From Miscanthus floridulus (lineage: Eukaryota; Streptophyta; Magnoliopsida; Poales; Poaceae): a DNA stretch of 64,000 nucleotides. Where the stretch lies: contig NC_089584.1 in assembly GCF_019320115.1 (NCBI RefSeq), positions 55,858,852 through 55,922,851 of the forward strand. Direction: 5' to 3'. The notes under the pieces were generated by a model. The model did not search any database. It saw nothing but the letters and a program-made list of their open reading frames with translations, and was not told the DNA's origin. Shown one piece after another: positions 12,980 through 23,654 of this stretch. Made by a program: the position numbers and the translations under genes. How positions within the stretch are numbered: the stretch's first letter is position 1; the number at the start of each line of letters is the position of its first letter.

Positions 12980-13331
12980 CTGCGAAGTTGCAACAATAAG
13001 TGATTATTGGTTGATGCCAAGAGATTGCAGATGAATTAGGTACTCATGCTAAACTGAAATTACTGGAGAAAATTCTCAAAATCACAATAAAAACAGAGGC
13101 ATAATAATTCATTCTCGCAACATGACATCACCAATTTGACCACTTATCGTGCTCATAACGCATGCAATTTTAAAGCGTGATTACCGACAAAGAACTAGAA
13201 TTGCATTGACGTTCGTCCAAACATGCGATTAACATTACATGATAGTCTGGTTACTAATGCCAACTTCAAACTACATGTCCATTACATAAATAGAGGTGAT
13301 ACATTAGTCCTTCCACTAAATGCTAAGCGAT

Positions 13332-14258
13332 CTAATCCTCATCATGATCACTATCAAGGTCAGACGCAGAATCATTTCCTTCCTCAGGTTCTACTTCCTC
13401 TTCAGGTGCCACTTCTTCTTCACCTTCCTCGTATCCTTCTAGATCCATTTCTGCGGCTCCAGGTGGGACATAAGGGTGGAGTTGATTATGCAATAGATGA
13501 ACCTCTTCATGCAGATTATCGTTGTATTCTTCAGCATTGGCCAGCTGCTGTCCTAGCTCAAACTGTCGAGCTCTCAGGACATCTTCTCGGGACCAAGCTG
13601 CATTTCGCTGGTGAGTTAACTGAGTCATCTCTTCAGTGAGCCTCTCAATCTCGGCGTCGTGCTCCCTCTAAAGCTGACGTCGATCTTCGCGGGCATGACC
13701 AAGAGCACTAGACACACGTCTGAGGCTACCTTCAACTCCATCTAACACTCTCATCATTGCGAACATGGCGCTCATTGCAGGGTTATCGCTGTTCTGCCCT
13801 TCTGCTGCACCAATCTCCAAAGATCTTCCTCTTGCCTGCTGCCATGAGTCAGTGGAGGGGTTACCTCTTGGAAAGACTCCAACCAAAGCGGCTGCCAGCT
13901 CCTGAGGAAAACGATCCATGATATTCCTTAAGATCCCAAAAGCTGCCCTACCAGCTGCTTCTTCAGCAGTCCTGCCAGTTGACTCATAACACCAGCCTGT
14001 CCACTCAGAATCGTCACCTCGGGGACGAACAATGGCATCCACAGTAACTAAGAGACCTTCTCCCAACTACTCATTCGCCCAGAAGTAGCGGGGTTCCATT
14101 CCATCAGGATAACCTACATAGCTGAGCACTCTCCACAAGAGTGTAGGCATCCCAAACTCTCCAAGGAACGTGTGACGTTGACGGGTACGTGGAGCAAGCT
14201 GACGGCTAGGAGCTCTGCCTCCGGTGGACTTGCGAGCAGTCTGCTTGGTGCGTGCCAT
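13332..14258 (-). pseudogene. Accessory sense ORF with histone H3-tail N-terminus, coiled coil and acidic C-terminus
   Basis: A single frame of 308 codons runs from the ATG at 14258 to a TAG at 13332. It is interrupted only by TAG at codon 64 (14067-14069) and codon 197 (13668-13670), each one C-to-T step from CAG. Residues 2-14 are ARTKQTARKSTGG, the histone H3 tail, followed by a partly matching RAPSRQLA. There is no H3 core fold. Residues about 71-114 read like a beta-hairpin plus helix ending GRTAEEAAGRAAFGIL, faintly like the end of a dsRNA-binding fold; this is weak. Residues 198-262 look like a coiled coil. The last 40 or so are E/D-rich. In-frame ATGs at 14273 and 14267 would add five residues. 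It lies between PBS and gag in the element's orientation. I do not recognise the family, and its function is unknown. Confidence 0.8.
14193..14258 (-). other. Histone H3 tail-like N-terminal peptide
   Basis: Met is followed by 13 residues identical to the H3 N-terminus, covering the positions of K4 and K9. Then come R at the K14 position, AP, S for R17, R for K18, and QLA: 18 of 21 identical overall. The resemblance stops at QLA. In real H3 the initiator Met is removed and the exposed Ala-Arg-Thr-Lys end is read by PHD fingers and chromodomains. Confidence 0.9.
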
Positions 14259-15012
14259 CTGCACCATTAACATGTACCCCTTGGTGAGACAATGCCATAA
14301 TGGATAAGAGTTACATAACCGAGTAAGAATTTTATAAGGGGAGGAACAATGTAATTATGTGAATGGCAATTTAACATGATGCATGCTCGTGCCGTACGTC
14401 CTTACAAACTTAGGAAAAATTTGTTTCTAATGGTAGACACGGTGGCATACATACGTTCTCTCATAAATAGCGTAACTAGTCGAGCTACACGTTTCGTTGT
14501 TAGTGTACCTGCATAAAATTTCATTTCAGCCCTAAACCCATAAGGAAATATGCAGAATGTAATTGTAAATACTTCCATATATGTATACCCATACATATAC
14601 TTTCGTATCAATCTACCCGACAAGAATTTAAACCCACAATTAAATACGTACCATATACACATGCAAGCATGCATACATAGCCGTACCAAAGCTAACTCTT
14701 CCCGACCGCACGCTCACATCTTGTGGTCATACACTCATCTTACCTTGGCATAGAGGCATTTGATCCATACATTACCACTCAAGTGAATGGCATCCATACT
14801 ATAGCACGCCGTATGGACGACGAAGTAAAAACCCCCATGTTAGTACTTAAATAGCCACCTAATAGTCCTTAATTTGGGCATAAGGAAAGTGATCATTGGC
14901 ACACTTTAGATTTCAAATACCTATTATTTGACTATTAGTTGCTAGAGAAGGGTTTTTGGAAAACAAAAACTTTTGTTTTAAAATACACTTGTGACAATTA
15001 ACGTTGAATCTT
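14259..15012 (-). other. 5' leader of the Tekay/Del-type element
   Basis: About 750 bp lie between the PBS and the accessory ORF. No supported ORF is seen. Short upstream ATGs exist, including two in frame with the accessory ORF (14273 and 14267). Confidence 0.7.
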
Positions 15013-15024
15013 GCTCTGATGCCA
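15013..15024 (-). other. Primer binding site, initiator-Met tRNA type
   Basis: The minus strand reads TGGCATCAGAGC, one mismatch from the usual TGGTATCAGAGC that pairs with initiator Met tRNA. It lies two bases inside the 5' LTR. Confidence 0.9.
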
Positions 15025-15026
15025 GC

Positions 15027-18000
15027 TATCGCAGAACCGACCAATTTATAAGAATACAAGTACAATGGCAATCCGCAAGCGGTCGCACGGTCATACTTGA
15101 ACCCATATAAACCCGGTAGTCCGTCGAGTACCACGACGGGTCTCGATAAACGATTTACAACAACCAAGATCGTACAGGATTCAACATACATGCCACATAT
15201 TACATAAAGTTCACAGATACTTTTCATCATCAGAGTACGAATAAAAGTTATTACAAACCGAGTTTGATAAATAAAGCGGAAGCAAATAAGTTCGAAGATA
15301 AGTTTCCAACGTAGTTTGATACAGTGCCAAACCAGATCACGGTCCACAAAAGCAAAGATAAGAATTACTAAAGAAGCCTGCCCAAGGCTTACTCCTCATC
15401 CACAGCGGGATAGAAGCAACTCTTGCAATAACCATGATACACAGTGCCATCTGCAACAATGGGAAAATAAACCCTGAGTACGAGAAGGTACCCAGCTAGA
15501 CTTACCCGTCATGAACCAGAAATAAAATGACTCCAAGGATTATGCAAGGCTGTATAAGTGGATGTAACTTGACAACATTTTGCGTAAAAGGCAATTACCC
15601 GTTGTACAATTATGATTCCCTTTATCAAGTTAATTATAACTAACCATTTCTAGATTAGCAACTATCCTGTGCCAAACATGTGGTATATCATTTAGAAGCA
15701 TCCAATAGTAACCATAGCAGGTATTGTAATTCCATATTCATCCGAACCATCATGTTTCATAATATAGTGCTACGATGTTGGGACTAGCCAAGTTTCTCAC
15801 TATCCGGGAGAGACGGCGATTCGAATCGATTTCAACCAGCTGGGAATTTATTCCTAACACAAACCCAGATCTACCAGCCACGATAGTCTTGGTCACCTTT
15901 GGTACAACTCCGGTACACATTTTGCGGGTTCGTACTATGCCGCACAATCTGGAACACCAGATGCCAGGATGCTCAGGCCAAACCTACCCTTGGGCTCAGT
16001 CTGATCGTTCCCCGGAAGGAGCGCACAACAGAACGATTCCCGGCCTGAGTTGAATTACTCGGCTTCGCGGTCAGAACGAGTTATCTGGCCAGCTAAGTGA
16101 GAGGCATGCGTTCAATCTTGTCAGAAGCGCCAACAACGGTACGGTCCTTAATCGACATGGACGGGGATAAGTCCACACCCAAGGCCTCCATGCCTTGTTG
16201 CTTCCCTATCGACCTCCCATCCGGTCTCAATTTACTTTTACATCATGGTTCTGTTCCACGATAGCAGATATAGCCAACCGTGCTCCGGTATCCACCTATA
16301 TCTCGCAGGTGACAGGACATCACCCGACTTCTACTGGTCTAAGCATGGCTAAGCATATATATTCGATCCTAAACCTATACCGGTTAAAGGTGTAATATCT
16401 GGACAAGGAATGTACATGCATCAAGTGGTTTCATTCAACTCTTATAACCTAATGCATCAATCATAAATACGTAAGTAAACGTTTGTAAATTACTGGGAGA
16501 CTTATAATGCTCCAGGGCTTGCCTCGCAGAAAAGAAGTAGGACGGTGGTCAGGGCACTCCGGAAGCTCTTCAGGGTTCTGCTCCACGCCTTCGGGAGCTG
16601 CGGCTTGCGGATCCTCCTGCGGGTTCCCTTCCTCTGCTTCTTCGAATTCCAGCAACGTGATCTCTTCCTCCGATCCTAGATGCATGAGTATGGTATAAGT
16701 ATTACGAATGCATATATGTTAACAAGTGCATCACGTTGTTTGAGTAGGTGCATATCTCTTCTCGATTACTACTTAACTACTTTTACAATGCATCGACTAT
16801 GCCATATAGTAGCTACTTGTTTCACTCATAACTGGAGTTCTACAAATCCAAAAACAGTGATCCTAGACTTTCTGGAAAGCTTATCAAATTCTCTACGACT
16901 TTGTTATTAACCATTTTTACAGTACACATCAGTTTCAACATGCAACTCCTCACACTCTAGAATCAGTCCGGAAACTATTTAACATGCAATATAAAGTAAT
17001 AACACCTCTACTTCATGTAATCATTCAAATTTTGACAACCTAGAACCTACTAACAGTTTAAGCATACCAAATTCAGTTAAGATGATATAATGGTGAAGCC
17101 CAAACTATTTATTAAATTGCCTTTATTATTTTATTTAGATATCTAGGTTAAATAATAAATCTATATCAGATGTGCTTAATAAATTCTCAAAAATTTACAG
17201 AGTCCTTACTAATGCTATCAAAGGACTACTATAAAAATTTCATGTCATTTTACTAAGTAGAACATTCTATACAAAAATGATAAGGAAGCAAGGCTTGAAA
17301 TAGCATAAATGGAAAATCCTATTGAAAAGTGTCAAGCAACAGATTTCTTATTTTTCCTAACATCCATATGGTACTAGTATCACCTCCAACAAATTTCATG
17401 AATTTTGGACTCATAATTAATTTATAAAAATTCATGCAAGGATTAACTATTTATAACAGAAAAATCTATAACTATAGATCTACACATGCACTGGTCTTCA
17501 AATTTTTACCAGAGTCATATATGACAAGAATAGCCTACCACAAAAATTTCATAATTTTTGGAGCACAGGAACTCTAGATATAAAATAAACAAATTTGAAT
17601 GCATTCAAAAGCACATTTCAAAATCCTATTTAAATCTCCAGAAATTTCTACTGTTGAAAGCCAAGAACATATTTTTCCTAAATACTACATTTCCTAAGGA
17701 ACACTCACAAATTTATGTCACAGTTTTTGGAGCTATCAAACTAAAGATACAAAAATAACAAAACATACTTGAATCTGGAATTTTTGAACTATCCCTAAAA
17801 CCTAGAGTCGCTGACAGCAGGGACCCACTCGTCAGATGGACCCACCGGTCAGCGAGACCAAAACAGAGCTGGCGGCGCTGCTCGGCTGACGCGGCGAGAA
17901 CTCGACGGCGGTGAGTTCGCCGGCGGTGACATCATCACCATACGACCTACATGACCTAGCGCGTTGATTGGTATACTTGGCCGGCCCTATCGTCGACACC

Positions 18001-19422
18001 CACGACAACGGCAGTGGCCATGGCGGAACGGCAGGGATGGACCACGGCGGTACACCGGTGGGGGCTACGATAGTTCGACCTAAAGCTCGGACGAGCACCA
18101 GTGGACTACAAGGAAGCTAGTGCGCGCGCTCTCGTGGCCTGAGGTGGTCGGGTTGGGCCTGGCCACGACGATGGGGGTGGCGGAGGAGCTCCGGCGAGGC
18201 GGTGTGCGGGGCTAGAGCTCACCGAGCTAGAACGGCGGGCACTGGCTGGCGCAGGGAGTTGCGGGGAAGACGGCGATGCATTTGCGGTGATGGAGAAGCG
18301 GCTAGGCGTGGCTTGTGCCGTCAACGATGACGGTGGCGCTACGGGAGCTCGACGGCTGTGCTTGCAGGTGCTGCGGACGGTGAAGGAGGAGCGAAAAAAA
18401 CGAAACTGAGGGCGCGGACGGGAGCGGGCGGTTGCTGGCGTGATAATGCCGTGCTCAGACGCGTCGTGGCTGGCGCGGTCAGGGTGCTGGCGACGCGCGG
18501 CCATGGCGATCTCCACGCGGCGCGCAGTGTCTGAAGCCGGTCGGCCACTGTGCCGGTCGATTCAGTTCGTCAGTTAACCCGAAGTCGAGCCAGACAGCGA
18601 GTTTTCGAAACGATTTAACTGCTAAACCGTGGCTCCAACTCGTAAACCGTCTTAACAAAAATCCTAGCCCTATGTACCAGCTTCAACTTTTGTTCAAGGA
18701 TCATGCTCCAATTCTCAACAGAAATGGAGTAAAATCATGATCAAGTTCGGCTTGTCAGGCTGACAGTGTTCATGACTTAGCAAAAATTTGCTAAGTGTAG
18801 AAATTGTGATTTCTCTGATTTTTGAAACTCAAATTCACACATGTTAGGAGCAGAATCAGTCAAAGACCCAAAAATCAAAGTTGTTCCTTATGTCAAACAC
18901 TACAACTTTGCTATAGTGAACTCCTCCATGCAAGGTCTCTAACACCTAGTTCAACTTTAGTCAAACATGTCACTTTGAAATCATGATACATACTCAAACC
19001 CTTGACTAAATGACCAAACTAGCCCTAGCACTAAATACCAAAGTTGTTCCTAATGATATCCTAAGCATGTTTAAACAATTTGCAAGGTCATTTAAGCATT
19101 TCATGTAGTAGTCACTCATATAGCTATCCAGGTCAACACATGAAATATCACTTAAGTGCTTGATCAAGAAATGTGGCCTTCATGAACAAGGTTCCTTTTG
19201 TTAACCTAAGTGTAGCTAAGGTGTTTTAGTGACCAACATTACACACTTGCATTTATTTGCACATGATCATATGAATATGTTCTAAGAAACACGAGATAAC
19301 AAGCAATGTTTCATATGTTTCGATCAGATGTTTCAATTGTAAATGATGATTTATGAATGCTTGATGCTCATGCTCATGTTATGCAAGTCAAGTTATGCAA
19401 GGCTAACACCCGAGGTGTTACA
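15027..19422 (-). repeat. 5' LTR of the Tekay/Del-type element (4396 bp)
   Basis: It matches 4127-8519 end to end. Its inner terminus reads TATCGC instead of TGTCGC, a decayed TG. Its outer end GGTGTTACA abuts the target duplication GTTGG at 19423-19427. The patch 17510-17815 is unusually different from the partner LTR and nearer to the solo LTR at 20340-20640. Confidence 0.93.
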
Positions 19423-19427
19423 GTTGG
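19423..19427. repeat. Target-site duplication GTTGG, right
   Basis: It is identical to 4122-4126. The host solo LTR resumes at once with AGCATGATCC. Confidence 0.93.
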
Positions 19428-22400
19428 AGCATGATCCTTTAAGAACAAATGTAACTGGTACATAGAGCTACCACTTTTGTTTAGATAGTGTACACTGATA
19501 CTTCATGGTTTAAGCGAATGAACGTCACCAAAGTACGCTATTAGGCTTACCATCGCGCGACTGAATGAACTGAATCACCATTCTCGATGGCCGATCGGCT
19601 GCAGAGCTCGTATGCCACGTGGAGCCGAGGCACGCCGCGCATCGTCGATGCCCTGCCCCATGCGGCCAAGCTAGGCCAGCGCGCGCCTTAATGCCCCAGC
19701 ACCCGCCCGCACTACCCCGTGCACACCATTTCCATTTCCTCGACTTCTTTCTCGCCCTAGCGCAGCCGCCAGCGCCATTGTCGTTGCCGCTGCTCTGCCG
19801 AGCTCGCCAGCGCTCACCTCCACCCTAGTTGATAATCGGTCACGCTAGCAGCTCTGCCTCAACCTTCTCCCCCATCTCCACCTTGTAGCGCCCTCAGTTG
19901 TGCCCTAGGTGAGCCACTGCTCGCTTTGTGCCATCATGGGTACGCCCTCGCCAGAGTGCCGCCATGGCTGCTGCCGTGGCCGTACCTCGTTGGAGTACCT
20001 CGAGCCGCCTAGATTGCTTAGTCACAGTCGCATAGATGCCGTGGTGCTATTGCGCGCGTCGCTAGGCTTTGTCGTGGCCTCCACCGACGTACCATCGCCG
20101 TCTAGCTCCTTCGCGTCGCCATGGCCACCGCTGTCGTCGTTAGCGCCGGCGAGAGGCCCAACCAAGTAGCTCAATCGATGCGCTAGGTCATGGGGGTCAT
20201 GTCGTGTTGATGTCATCGCCAGCAAAGCTCATCATCAATGAGCCATGGCCGCGTAGTATCGAACAGCGCTGCTGCTCTGCTTCTGTGTCACTGACGCGTG
20301 GGGTCCACTATCAGGCGGGACCCAGTTGTCAACGACTGGTGAAAGTAGGATAGGTCATTTGTTTACAGACTTGGTACAATCTTTGAAATTTGATAAGTTG
20401 GGCTATGTAGCTTCAAAAATTGTGAAATAAATTTGGTAGTGTTCCTTAGGAAGTGTAGTATTTAGGAAAAATATAATCTTGACACTTGCAGTAGAATTTT
20501 GGGAAGATTTAAATTGAAACTTGAAATGTGTTTTTGAATGCACGCAAACTTGTTTATTTTATATCTAAAGTTCCTGTGCTCCAAAAATTATGAAATTTTT
20601 GTGGTAAGCTATTCTTGACATGTATGAGCTCTGGTAAAAATTTGAGGATCAGTGCATTTACAGATTTGTAGTTATAGATTTTTCTTTTATAAATAGGTAA
20701 TCCTTGTATGAATTTTTATAAATTATTTATGAATCCAATATTCATGAAATTTGTTGGAGGTTATCCTAGTACCATATGGATGATAAGAAAAATATAAAAT
20801 CTGTTGCTCGACACATTTCACTAGGGTTTTCTATTTTTGCTATTGTAAGCCTTTCTATCTTGTCATTTTTATATAGAATGTTCTACTTGGTAAAATGGCA
20901 TGAAACTTTTACAGTCGTCTTTTGGTAGCATTAGTGAGGCACTGTAAATTTTTGAGAATTTATGATGCATATTTAGTATATGTTTATTTTTTAACCTAAG
21001 TAGCTAAATAAAATAATAAAGGCATGTAAATAAACACTTTGGGCTTTACCATTGTGTTTTCTTGAGTGTACTTGGTATGCTTGCACTGTTGGTAGAATTT
21101 GTGTTGTAAAAATTTTAATACTTATATGAAGTAGAAGTATTGTTGCTTTATAATTCGAATTGAGCGGGTTTTCGGACAGATTTGGTAGTTTGGTATGTTG
21201 CATGGTGACAATGGTGTTTTCTGTAAAAATGGTTAATAACAAAGTTGTAGAAAATTTCTTCATGTATCTTGTGTTAAAATTTTAGGACCATAGGCTAGAG
21301 GGTTTGGGAGTTATAGCTGTTTAAATTTAGTAATTCCGAATTGCTTACTCTCTGGAATTTCTGGACAGCACTGGGTTGCTTGTCTGTTTTGGTTAAGATA
21401 AATTGTGAATTAGCTTTTCGTGATTAAATAAGAGTTGTAGGCAATTTTATAAGCTTTTCAGAAAGTCCAAGATCACCACATTTGGATAAGTAGAACTGCA
21501 GTTACGAGTAAAATAATTAGCTGCTGTTTTGTAGTGTGGTACATGAATTGTTGAAGTAGTTAATTAAATAATCAAGAAGAGATATGCACATACTCAGTAA
21601 AACATGATACACTTGTTATTACTTCAGTACCATGATGTTAAGATTTCTTACAAGAATGCATTCATCACGTATCATCAGATTATACTTGTCATGCATACAT
21701 TCGCAATACCTTATGCCATATTCATGCATCTAGGATCGGAGGAAGAAATAACGTTGCTGGAGTTCGACGAAGTAGAGGAAGGGGACCAGCAGGAGAATCC
21801 TCAAGCCACAGCTCCCGAAGGCGAGGAGCAGAACCCTAAAGAGCTTCTAGAGTGCCCCGATCACCGCCCCACGTCCTTTCTGAAAGGCAAGCCCCGGAGC
21901 ATTCTAAGTCTCCCAGTATTTTACAAATGGTTACTTAAGTGCTTATGATTGATACATTAAGTTATAAGAGTTGAATGGAACCACTTGATGCATATAAATT
22001 CCTTGTCTAGATATATACACCGTTAACCCTGTGTAGGTCCAGGATCGAATATATGCTTAACCATGCTTAGACCGGTAGAAGTCGGGTGATTTCCTGTCAC
22101 CTGCAAGATATAGGTGGGTACCAGAGCACGGTTGGCTATATTTGCTATCGTGGAATAGAACCATGGGGTGATGGAAATCAAGGCCAGGCGGAGTCTATGC
22201 ATAGGCTGACTCATGTGATTCTGTCTGTGCCGATTAAGGACCGTACTGTTGTTGGCGCTTCTGACAAGATTAAACGCATGCCTATCACTTAGCTGGCCAG
22301 ATAACTCGTTCCGACTGCGAAGCCGAGTAGCTCAACTTAGGCCAGGCCCTGTTCTATTGTGCGCTCCTTGTAGGGAACCAAACTGAGCCCAAGGGCAGGG

Positions 22401-23366
22401 TAGTCCTGAACGTCCTGGCATTTGGTGTTCCCGACTATGTGGCGCGGTATGAACCCGTGAAATGTGTACCTGAGTTGTACCAAAGGTGACCTAAGGCGAC
22501 TAATGATCTGGTCTGCCTGGGTTTGTGTTAGGAATAAATTCCTAGCTGGTTGAAATCGATTCGAATCACCGTCTCTCCTGGATAGTGAGAAAAATGGCTA
22601 GTCCCAGCATCGTAGTAACTGTGTTATGGAACATGATGGTTCAGATGAATATGGAATTACAATACCTGCTATGGTTACTATTGTATGCTTTTAAAATGAG
22701 ATACCACATGTTTGGCATAGGTTAGTGGCTAATTTAGAGATGGATAGTTATAATTAACTTGATAACGGAATCATAATTGTATAACTGAGTTAATCACTTT
22801 TATGCAAAATGTTATCAAGCTATCTCCATTTATATAGCCTTGCATGATCCTTGGATTCATTTTATTTCTAGTTTATGACGGGTAAGTCTAGCTGAGTACC
22901 TTCTCATACTCAGGGTTTTATTCCCCATTGTTGTAGATGGCACTGTATATCATGGTTATTGCAAGAGTTGCTTCTATCCCGCTGTGGATGAGGAGTAAGC
23001 CTTGGGCAGGCTTCTTTATTAATCCCTCTACTGGCTTTTATGGACTGTGATCCTATTTTGGCACTATATTAAACTATGTTGGAAACTTTACCTTCAAAAC
23101 TTATTTTGCTTCCACTTTTATCTATCAAACTCGGTTTGTAATAACTCTGTTTCATACTCTGATGATGGAAATGTATCTGTGAACTTTATGTAATATGTGA
23201 CATATATGTTGAATCATGTACGATCTTGGTTGTTGTAAATCGTTTATCGAGACCCATCGGGGTACTCGACGGACTACCGGGTTTATATGGGTTCAAGTAT
23301 GATAGTGCGACCGCTTGCGGGCTGCCATTGTACTTGTACTCTTATAAACTGGTCAGTTCTGCGACA

Positions 23367-23636
23367 CCACCTATCGGTCACTTGTAGTCTACTTTGGTGG
23401 TTTGGCTTCTAGTGTCCTCTGTAACCTTCTAGAGTTGTTTTCACCGTGGATAAGCGTGATTGCTTCTGACATCTATGACCACCTTGAAGGTTTTCTAGAT
23501 AAACCTAGTTGAAAATACAGATTCACCAAAACTCATGGAATTTATTAGTTTAAACCCCTAAGTCCATGTTGGTGATTACTTTCATGCCCTTATACAAGTT
23601 ATATTGATGATTTATAATGTTTGTTAACTACCATCA
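23367..23636 (-). mobile_element. E1 3' LTR, right remnant
   Basis: It resumes the E1 LTR interrupted at 3412 and matches 29950-30223. It ends ACCATCA, next to a polypurine tract on its internal side. Confidence 0.85.
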
Positions 23637-23654
23637 ACAAACTCCCCCAAACTT
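23637..23654 (-). other. Polypurine tract of E1
   Basis: The minus strand reads AAGTTTGGGGGAGTTTGT, directly before the LTR start TGATGGTAG. Its position and composition fit a plus-strand primer. Confidence 0.8.

Larger units (their letters stand above)
4127..19422 (-). mobile_element. Full-length Ty3/gypsy chromovirus (Tekay/Del-type), 15.3 kb
   Basis: Complete anatomy on the minus strand: 5' LTR 15027-19422, PBS 15013-15024, leader, accessory ORF 13332-14258, gag about 12050-12979, pol 8593-12016, PPT 8520-8532, 3' LTR 4127-8519. The 5 bp target duplication GTTGG is at 4122-4126 and 19423-19427. LTRs over 4 kb, a chromodomain after integrase and gag-pol in mostly one frame fit the Tekay (Del) clade. 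By eye the LTRs differ by only a few percent outside one patch, so the insertion is young. Breaks: one stop and at least two frameshifts in gag, one frameshift before the chromodomain, two stops in the accessory ORF. Confidence 0.93.
3413..23366 (+). mobile_element. Solo LTR of a Tekay/Del-type chromovirus, split by a nested full-length element
   Basis: The two parts are 3413-4126 and 19428-23366, together about 4.65 kb. They read as the reverse complement of the LTRs of the nested element at 4127-19422, but are clearly diverged from them. The GC-rich core at 19600-20290 is of a different type. Ends are TATAACACC (decayed TG) and TCTGCGACA. Both sides carry the 5 bp direct repeat CCACC (3408-3412 and 23367-23371), and no internal domain or partner LTR lies between. 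It inserted into the E1 LTR. A partial second copy of it lies at 37724-40580. Confidence 0.85.

Noticed and set aside
14193..14258. A genuine histone H3 gene or pseudogene
   Set aside because: Similarity stops after about 21 residues. The downstream sequence has no H3 fold, and the frame continues into an element-specific protein on the same strand as gag.
15013..15024. tRNA gene fragments suggested by tRNA-complementary words (also 58305, 35364, 28595, 33311)
   Set aside because: Each sits 2-4 bases inside an LTR edge in the right orientation, so they are primer binding sites, not tRNA genes.
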